DNA from: Collinsella sp. AF02-46-1
Lineage (GTDB): Bacteria; Actinomycetota; Coriobacteriia; Coriobacteriales; Coriobacteriaceae
Length of the DNA stretch: 10,086 bases
Direction: 5' to 3'
NCBI GenBank assembly: GCA_934876235.1
Contig: CAKXKM010000002.1
Span: 1 to 10,086 of the forward strand
Both the position numbers and the translations under genes were made by a program. Below the pieces are notes generated by a model, which did not search any database, was not told where the DNA came from, and saw only the letters and a list, made by a program, of their open reading frames with translations. This document shows, piece after piece, positions 5,619 to 10,086 of this stretch; the stretch's first letter is position 1, and each line of letters opens with the position of its first letter.

Positions 5619-6302
5619 CTAGATTACGAAGAGGATCACCGCCATGAACTGGAAGATGCTGCCGGCGAGCACCCACAAGTGGAAAACACTGTGCAGATAG
5701 CGCACGTTTTTGGCGATATAGAACGGCACGCCCGCGGTGTAGCACACGCCGCCGACGGCGAGTAGGGCAAGTGCCACGGGGTTGAGCAGCGACACGAGCT
5801 CGGGCAGCTTAAAGACAACGAGCCAGCCCATCAGCAGGTAGACCAGGCCGCTTACCCAGTGCGGCTGGCGCTCGCGCATAAAGCACTCGAGGGCGATGCC
5901 GATAATGGCGATGGCCCATACGGCGAAGAACAGCGCAGCGCCGCCGTCGTTTGCGAGCGTGATGAGGCAAAACGGCGTATAGCTGCCGGCTATGAGCAGG
6001 TAGATGCAGCTGTGGTCGATGATGCGAAACACGCGCTTGGCGCGCGCGGGTTGAATCGCATGGTAGAGCGTGGAGGCTAGGTATTCGAGGATGATGCTGA
6101 CGCCATAGACAATTGCCGCGGCCATGTGGGCCGGGCCACCGCCGCGCAGTGCAGCGAATACGATCAGGAGCACCAGACCCGCAATACCCAGCAAGCAGCC
6201 GACACCATGGGTGACGGAGTTCATAATCTCCTCGCCCACCGTGTAGTGCGGAACGGCCGCGGCCTTGGGTCGCGGCTTGGAACTGTCGCTCGAATCGGAC
6301 AT
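5619..6302 (-). CDS. Hemolysin III family (PAQR/HlyIII) membrane protein
   Basis: A 227-residue protein, the usual size for bacterial HlyIII, with seven predicted hydrophobic helices after a short polar head (1-20). CREST-superfamily metal residues are all present: STLYH (Ser77, His81), IDHSCIYLLIAGSYTPF (Asp96, from residue 95) and LHSVFH (His204, His208). An early NSVTHG motif (28-33) is typical. The family shares the fold of adiponectin receptors and is presumed to be a zinc-dependent membrane hydrolase or sensor. The bacterial function is uncertain despite the name. ATG at 6302 is preferred (GGAGG 11 nt upstream); a TTG at 6320 overlaps that site. It is first in the minus-strand run and divergent from the hydrolase gene. 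Confidence 0.9.
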   Translation of the reverse strand: MSDSSDSSKPRPKAAAVPHYTVGEEIMNSVTHGVGCLLGIAGLVLLIVFAALRGGGPAHMAAAIVYGVSIILEYLASTLYHAIQPARAKRVFRIIDHSCIYLLIAGSYTPFCLITLANDGGAALFFAVWAIAIIGIALECFMRERQPHWVSGLVYLLMGWLVVFKLPELVSLLNPVALALLAVGGVCYTAGVPFYIAKNVRYLHSVFHLWVLAGSIFQFMAVILFVI

Positions 6303-6337
6303 GCCGGTTACATCCTCCAACGTAAAGAGTTCTCAAC

Positions 6338-6343
6338 ACTATA
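6338..6343 (-). promoter_or_regulatory. Possible -10 of the hemolysin III gene
   Basis: The minus strand reads TATAGT about 36 nt before the start at 6302. No convincing -35 is seen upstream. It lies in the divergent region shared with the hydrolase promoter. Confidence 0.35.
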
Positions 6344-6409
6344 TCAAAGCGTCTGGGTGCGTGCGAAATTTGCACCATACGTGACCCTTTGTTTACCCAT
6401 TCTTTGCCT

Positions 6410-6423
6410 GTTGACGCATCAAC
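6410..6423 (+). promoter_or_regulatory. Operator-like palindrome 1, over the -35 element
   Basis: GTTGACGCATCAAC has perfect 5-bp arms (GTTGA / TCAAC) around CGCA and covers the -35 hexamer. It matches the palindrome at 6455-6468 at 11 of 14 positions; all three differences are C/T. No regulator gene is adjacent in this window. Confidence 0.45.
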
Positions 6424-6439
6424 GGTGAACGTCCATAAT
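6411..6439 (+). promoter_or_regulatory. Sigma-70-type promoter of the alpha/beta hydrolase gene
   Basis: TTGACG (6411-6416) and CATAAT (6434-6439) with a 17-nt spacer, one mismatch each from consensus. This puts transcription start near 6446, with a leader of about 43 nt before the ATG at 6489. It is the best-looking promoter in the window and is overlapped by the first of two operator-like palindromes. Confidence 0.7.
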
Positions 6440-6454
6440 GCGCTTGCATTAAAT

Positions 6455-6468
6455 GTTGATGTATTAAC
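6455..6468 (+). promoter_or_regulatory. Operator-like palindrome 2, in the early leader
   Basis: GTTGATGTATTAAC is a near copy of the palindrome at 6410-6423, with centres 45 bp apart. It extends to an 18-bp imperfect palindrome at 6453-6470 with ATGTT and AACAT at the ends. It lies just after the predicted transcription start, a common position for a repressor. Confidence 0.45.
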
Positions 6469-6488
6469 ATCTTATAGGAAAGCTTCTT

Positions 6489-7454
6489 ATGTCTCAAAAC
6501 GCACGTTCCCATCGAAAGCTCAAGATAGCCGGCGTCGTTGCGCTGGTGGTTGTCATTGCGCTGCTCGGATTTGCCGGCAACTTTCTGTTTGACTTCGCGC
6601 TGAATCCCCGCGCGCCATACACCATGAAGATGATGCAGGACGGCAAGGACGGCAAAGAAAGTGAGCAGCCGGATGCCGAGGGAACCGAGGCGCGGGCGTG
6701 GTTTAAAGAGAATCGCGAGAGCAGCGGCCTCACCGCAGATGACGGGACCGAGCTTGCCGCCTGGTATTTTGCTGCGTCGGAGAGCACGCACGACTACGCC
6801 GTCTGCCTGCATGGATATACCAACGAGCCCATCGGTATGGCCCGATACGTCAAGCGATTCCACGACCGCGGCATGAACGTACTCGCACCCGCCGCCCGCG
6901 CCCACGAGCGTTCCGGCGGTGACTACATCGGCATGGGCTGGCCCGAGCGACTCGATGTCGTCGCGTGGATCGGGCGGATTGTTGCGGCCGATCCCAAGGC
7001 GCGCATCCTGGTCTTTGGCGAGTCGATGGGCGCGGCGACTGCCATGAACGTAGCGGGGGAATCTCTGCCCGCAAATGTGAAATGCATTATCGAGGACTGC
7101 GGCTATACAAGCGTTTGGGACGAGTTTTCCCTGCAGCTCAAGGATGTATTTGGCCTGCCCAGTTTTCCCTTGCTCGATGTAGCAAACTTGGTGTGCAACG
7201 TGCGCGCGGGCTACGACTTTCATAAGGCGAGCAGTGTGGAGCAACTCAAACACGCGACGGTTCCCATGTTGTTCATCCACGGCGACCAGGACACCTTTGT
7301 GCCGTACGACATGCTCGACCAAAACTACGACGTGTGCGCCAGCAAGGTCAAGCAAAAGCTCACCATCCATGGCGCCACCCACGCCAAGAGCGCGCAAGTT
7401 GACCCCGAGCTCTACTGGAATACGGTCGACGAGTTCCTCGACAAGAATTTTTAA
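6489..7454 (+). CDS. Membrane-anchored alpha/beta hydrolase
   Basis: A 321-residue serine hydrolase of the COG1073 / BEM46-YfhR type. An N-terminal transmembrane anchor (about 12-34) is preceded by a basic stretch, and the catalytic domain is predicted outside the membrane. CLHGYT (106-111) forms the oxyanion region. GESMG (177-181) holds nucleophile Ser179. GDQDTFVP (265-272) gives the acid, Asp268. GATHAKS (295-301) gives His298. All three catalytic residues are present, so the enzyme should be active as an esterase, lipase-like or acyl hydrolase; the substrate cannot be told. The start has AGGAAAG about 8 nt upstream. It is a single gene with its own promoter and terminator, divergent from the hemolysin III run. 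Confidence 0.92.
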   Translation: MSQNARSHRKLKIAGVVALVVVIALLGFAGNFLFDFALNPRAPYTMKMMQDGKDGKESEQPDAEGTEARAWFKENRESSGLTADDGTELAAWYFAASESTHDYAVCLHGYTNEPIGMARYVKRFHDRGMNVLAPAARAHERSGGDYIGMGWPERLDVVAWIGRIVAADPKARILVFGESMGAATAMNVAGESLPANVKCIIEDCGYTSVWDEFSLQLKDVFGLPSFPLLDVANLVCNVRAGYDFHKASSVEQLKHATVPMLFIHGDQDTFVPYDMLDQNYDVCASKVKQKLTIHGATHAKSAQVDPELYWNTVDEFLDKNF

Positions 7455-7498
7455 GCAAATAGTACGGTTTACTGGTCTATCTGGCCCCTAGCACTTCC

Positions 7499-7538
7499 AA
7501 AAAGCCGCCCGTGGGCGCTGTGCTCACGGGCGGTTTTT
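7499..7538. terminator. Bidirectional rho-independent terminator
   Basis: CCGCCCGTG (7505-7513) pairs perfectly with CACGGGCGG (7525-7533). Five A's lie before it and five T's after it, so it works in both directions. It ends the hydrolase transcript on the plus strand and the DUF362 transcript on the minus strand. A small extra hairpin, GCGCT/AGCGC at 7548-7562, lies between it and the DUF362 stop codon. Confidence 0.93.
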
Positions 7539-7585
7539 ACTAACGTTGCGCTACAAAAGCGCTTGATATGTCCAATAGCTAGACG

Positions 7586-8791
7586 CTATTTGACCTCGAT
7601 GAGCTCGTACTCGCTCGTGCCCAGGCCAATCTTCTCGGCATGCGCGATGCACGCGCGCCAGTCGGTGTCGGGATGCGTGATGCAGAAGGGATCCTTGGCC
7701 TGCTCGCCCTCCAGATGCTCGTGATTATGCTCCATCTTGGCCGCGCTGTCGGTAAGCTCGGTGTTAGGCAGCGGCTCGGACGCCAGGACGGCGTCGGCGC
7801 AGGCCTGGTCGATGGCGACCGGGTCGAAGCTCGCGAACATGCCGATGTCGTTGACGATGGGCGTGTCATTCTCGGGATGGCAGTCGCAGTTGGGGCTGAT
7901 GTCCATGGCGAGCGAGATGTGGAAGCTCGGGCGGCCGTCGACGATGGCCTTGGTGTACTCAGCGATCTTGTAGTTGAGTACGTCGGCCGCGGCATCATAG
8001 TCGGGCTTGATGCAGTCCTGGTTGCACGCCGCAATGCAGCGTCCGCAGCCCACGCAGCGATCGTGGTCGATGGCAGCCACATGAACCGTGCGAGTGCTGC
8101 CGTTGGCAAGCTCGCGCTCACGCGTACCGTCAAACGTGATGGCGCTGTGCGCGCATATCTTCTCGCAGGCACGGCAGCCAACGCAGTTGGTGGTATCGAC
8201 GCTCGGCTTGCCAGCGGCGTGCTGCTCCATCTTGCCGGCACGGCTACCGCCGCCCATACCCAGGTTCTTCATGGCGCCGCCAAAGCCGGCCTGCTCATGG
8301 CCCTTAAAGTGGGTGAGGCTAATCACGATGTCGGCGTCCATGAGTGCCTGGCCGATCTTTGCCTCGCGCACGTACTCGCCGCCCTCGACCGGAACGAGCG
8401 CCTCGTCGGTGCCCTTGAGGCCGTCTGCGATGATGATCTGGCAGCCCGTGGCATACGGGGTAAAGCCGTTCTGGTAGGCGGTATCGATGTGCTCGAGCGC
8501 GTTTTTGCGGCTACCGACATAGAGCGTGTTGCAGTCGGTGAGGAAGGGCTTGCCGCCCAGCTCCTTGACGACATCCGCGACGGCGCGGGCGTAGTTGGGG
8601 CGCAAAAAGCTCAGATTGCCCAGCTCGCCAAAGTGAATCTTGATGGCGACGAACTTGTTCTCAAAGTCGATCTGCTCGATACCGGCGCGGCGAATGAGGC
8701 GCTTGAGTTTGTCGAGCTGGCTCTCGCGAGCATGCGTGCGCAGGTTGGTGAAGTACACCTTAGCGGGTGCTGCGGGTGCAGTTGCGGTCAT
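7586..8791 (-). CDS. DUF362 domain protein with two [4Fe-4S] ferredoxin motifs
   Basis: A 401-residue cytoplasmic iron-sulfur protein. The DUF362 core (about 10-190 and 290-345) contains KIHFGELGN (51-59), THFKGHEQAGFGGAMKNLGMG (160-180), CDCH (302-305) and ASFDPVAIDQA (320-330). Two ferredoxin-type clusters are inserted: CVGCRACEKIC (Cys203, 206, 209, 213) and CVGCGRCIAAC (Cys246, 249, 252, 256), all eight cysteines present. The family is common in anaerobes and is thought to take part in electron transfer or redox enzyme maturation; no defined reaction is known. A His/Glu-rich stretch (354-362) is an oddity. The ATG has GAGGGGA about 7 nt upstream. It is transcribed alone: a repeat-filled gap of 203 nt separates it from the permease gene, and it ends at a strong terminator. 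A weak TTGACT (8864-8859) with TACCAT (8839-8834) could be its promoter, but the spacer is 19 nt. Confidence 0.92.
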   Translation of the reverse strand: MTATAPAAPAKVYFTNLRTHARESQLDKLKRLIRRAGIEQIDFENKFVAIKIHFGELGNLSFLRPNYARAVADVVKELGGKPFLTDCNTLYVGSRKNALEHIDTAYQNGFTPYATGCQIIIADGLKGTDEALVPVEGGEYVREAKIGQALMDADIVISLTHFKGHEQAGFGGAMKNLGMGGGSRAGKMEQHAAGKPSVDTTNCVGCRACEKICAHSAITFDGTRERELANGSTRTVHVAAIDHDRCVGCGRCIAACNQDCIKPDYDAAADVLNYKIAEYTKAIVDGRPSFHISLAMDISPNCDCHPENDTPIVNDIGMFASFDPVAIDQACADAVLASEPLPNTELTDSAAKMEHNHEHLEGEQAKDPFCITHPDTDWRACIAHAEKIGLGTSEYELIEVK

Positions 8792-8871
8792 AGATCTATC
8801 CCCTCGGTCTATATGGCGTTACAGACATAGAGGATGGTACCCGTTGAAGTAGGGTCGAAGTCAAGCACGGC

Positions 8872-8992
8872 CACTCATTGGGGACAGACTTAAATGAGTG
8901 CCGCCAGGGACAGTCCTTGCCAGTCCGGCCGGCGAGCCGGCGGATCGGCAAAGACTGTCCCCAACGACTAGTCATTTAAGAACGTCCCCAAT
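8872..8992. repeat. Composite palindromic intergenic repeat (REP/BIME-like)
   Basis: Two 24-nt units in opposite orientation flank a long hairpin. Unit B (8877-8900, plus) and unit A (8992-8969, minus) share ATTGGGGAC, then three variable bases, then CTTAAATGA. Between them GGGACAGTCCTTGCC (8907-8921) pairs with GGCAAAGACTGTCCC (8947-8961) with one mismatch, and the centre is a GC-rich CCGGC/GCCGG region. Unit B has its own hairpin, CACTCATT (8872-8879) with AATGAGTG (8893-8900). There is no T-run, so it is not a standard terminator, though it may end or stabilise the permease transcript. A third, truncated unit lies at 492-510. It ends 2 nt from the permease stop codon. Confidence 0.75.
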
Positions 8993-8994
8993 TG

Positions 8995-10086
8995 CTACTC
9001 TTGCACCTTGAGGGCTTCGGCCAGGCCGACGCGCTTGATAGAGCGCGTGTGTAGCAGCGCCACGACCAGGTAGGTCGCAAAGCCAATGCCGACGCATGCA
9101 GCCATGGACCAAGCGGGCACGTAGATCTCGATATTGCCGTTGTAGGCGAGCAGCATCGAGCGGAAGATGGCCGTGAGCGAGCCAATAATGACCGGCAGGC
9201 TCAGCACGAGCGACGCCGCCACGCACAGCGTGATCGAGCGGATGTACAGATGCGAGATCTCACTATCGCGATAGCCAAAGACTTTCATGTAGCTGATCGA
9301 ACGGGCACTGTGGTCGATCACCGCTTTGGTCAGCAGGTACATAAACAGCAGGAAGATAAACACCGCGAGCCCGATCATCATTCCGATCATTTTGCTCATC
9401 ATGCCGATGAACTGGTCACCCACGGCGCGCATGTCGTCGGGCGTGGTGTCGCCGGCAAAGTAACGAGCATCGAGGTCGAGCTTCTCGTTGCTCACATAGC
9501 CGTTAAAGTAGGCGGCATCGTTGTCGAACAGCTCGTTAAAGTCATCGATGCTCATATAGATGTTCATGTCCGACTTGGAGCCCCAGGCACAGTCCTTGCC
9601 CGCGTACTCAAAGGAATAATGCTCGCCCTCGTACTTGTCGCTGAGCGTGACCTTCTGGCCCTCGCTCCAGCCAAACTTATCGAGCAGACCGCCGCCAAAG
9701 ACGACGCGGCCATCGCCGATGTTGAGGCCCTTCCAGTAGCGCGAATCGGACGAGATGCCGTAGACAGAAATCGTCTCCTCGCCATTACCGTCGCCACGGT
9801 CGTACTGCAGCTGGTAAACGGCATATTTCTCGGCCTGCGCGATTGCGCCCGCGCCGTTGTCGGTCGTATTGACCGGGTGGATATCGTCGTTGTCAGTGTC
9901 GATCTTAGAGGCCTTGTCGATCAGATCGATGGCCTCATCGCGGTTGCAGCCGAGGGCATCGGCAAGATCGTCAAGGCGCGCGTAGAGCGCATCCTTCTTG
10001 TCCTGGACCTTGGCAAGCGCATCCTGCGCTGCGGTCAGGCTCTCGGCAGACGGAGATGCGGTCGCGGCATCGGCTGCCGTCTGCGC
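8995..10086 (-). CDS. FtsX/MacB-type ABC transporter permease, C-terminal part (start off window)
   Basis: The reading frame is open from the window edge to the TAG at 8995, giving 363 residues of a larger protein. It should not be started at the internal ATG at 9567, because the frame reads on upstream without a stop. Residues 1-65 are charged and helical (probably coiled coil, ALAKVQDKKDALYARLDDL at 23-41). Residues 66-225 form an extracytoplasmic domain with VVFGGGLLDKFGW (residues about 128-140) and an MNIYMSIDDF segment (174-183), typical of MacB-like periplasmic-core domains. Three membrane helices follow at about 231-253, 281-310 and 325-346. Between the first two lies ARSISYMKVFGYRDSEI (residues 261-277), the FtsX cytoplasmic loop, and the chain ends in LAEALKVQE. 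Such permeases work with an ATPase in lipoprotein or peptide export, or in sensing or extrusion of antimicrobials. The partner ATPase is not in view. Confidence 0.9.
   Translation of the reverse strand, partial: AQTAADAATASPSAESLTAAQDALAKVQDKKDALYARLDDLADALGCNRDEAIDLIDKASKIDTDNDDIHPVNTTDNGAGAIAQAEKYAVYQLQYDRGDGNGEETISVYGISSDSRYWKGLNIGDGRVVFGGGLLDKFGWSEGQKVTLSDKYEGEHYSFEYAGKDCAWGSKSDMNIYMSIDDFNELFDNDAAYFNGYVSNEKLDLDARYFAGDTTPDDMRAVGDQFIGMMSKMIGMMIGLAVFIFLLFMYLLTKAVIDHSARSISYMKVFGYRDSEISHLYIRSITLCVAASLVLSLPVIIGSLTAIFRSMLLAYNGNIEIYVPAWSMAACVGIGFATYLVVALLHTRSIKRVGLAEALKVQE

Noticed and set aside
6303..6320. TTG at 6320 as the start of the hemolysin III gene, giving 233 residues.
   Set aside because: The GGAGG ribosome binding site overlaps that codon, and the ATG at 6302 lies downstream of it at a usable distance.
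7640..8830. A 396-codon plus-strand open frame opposite the DUF362 gene (and similar long frames at 870-1904 plus and 6393-7397 minus).
   Set aside because: All are mirror frames of genes with clear motifs and ribosome binding sites, and none shows its own start context or domain.
8872..8992. A CRISPR array.
   Set aside because: The repeats are few, inverted and part of a palindrome, with no regular spacers and no cas genes nearby.
9564..9567. The ATG at 9567 as the start of a 190-residue permease.
   Set aside because: The same frame is open upstream to the window edge and encodes the extracytoplasmic domain expected for this family, so the ATG is internal.

Overview
The window looks like a stretch of chromosome from a GC-rich actinobacterium of the class Coriobacteriia, most likely Collinsella or a close relative. 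This is inferred from protein style, codon choice, the gene set and the short 'GGGGACAG/GGGGACGT' intergenic repeats; no search was run.

Layout. (1) 1-491 is the left part of an IS110-family insertion sequence on the minus strand. It holds the first 80 codons of a DEDD transposase (the rest lies off the window) and a non-coding left end of about 250 nt. That left end folds on paper into a 5' stem-loop and two stem / internal-loop / apical-hairpin modules, the architecture of an IS110 bridge RNA. Bases in the first loop match the DNA flanking the insertion, and bases in the second match the element's own left terminus. (2) 492-518 is the remnant of an intergenic repeat that the element appears to have split. 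(3) 519-3142, minus strand, is a run ytxH-like, PRC-barrel, polysaccharide-deacetylase-like. The first two overlap by one base. The third starts about 20 nt after a terminator-like hairpin and has lost nearly all NodB catalytic residues. (4) 3279-6302, minus strand, is a run hemolysin III-like (PAQR/HlyIII), CNNM/CorC-type CBS membrane protein, and a protein with a stand-alone cyanophycin-synthetase N-terminal-like domain carrying an HxxEH motif. (5) 6303-6488 is a divergent control region with a good sigma-70 promoter for the plus-strand gene and two matching operator-like palindromes. (6) 6489-7454, plus strand, is a membrane-anchored alpha/beta hydrolase. A bidirectional terminator separates it from (7) 7586-8791, minus strand, a DUF362 / 2x[4Fe-4S] protein. 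(8) 8792-8994 is intergenic and mostly a composite palindromic repeat. (9) 8995-10086, minus strand, is the C-terminal 363 residues of an FtsX/MacB-type ABC permease that starts beyond the window.

Most genes here are envelope or membrane housekeeping functions: a wall-associated deacetylase relative, metal or ion-linked membrane proteins, an anchored hydrolase and an ABC permease. The most unusual content is the mobile element: its predicted guide RNA can be read against both its target and its own end within this window, and the apparent target is a repeat family present again at 8872-8992.
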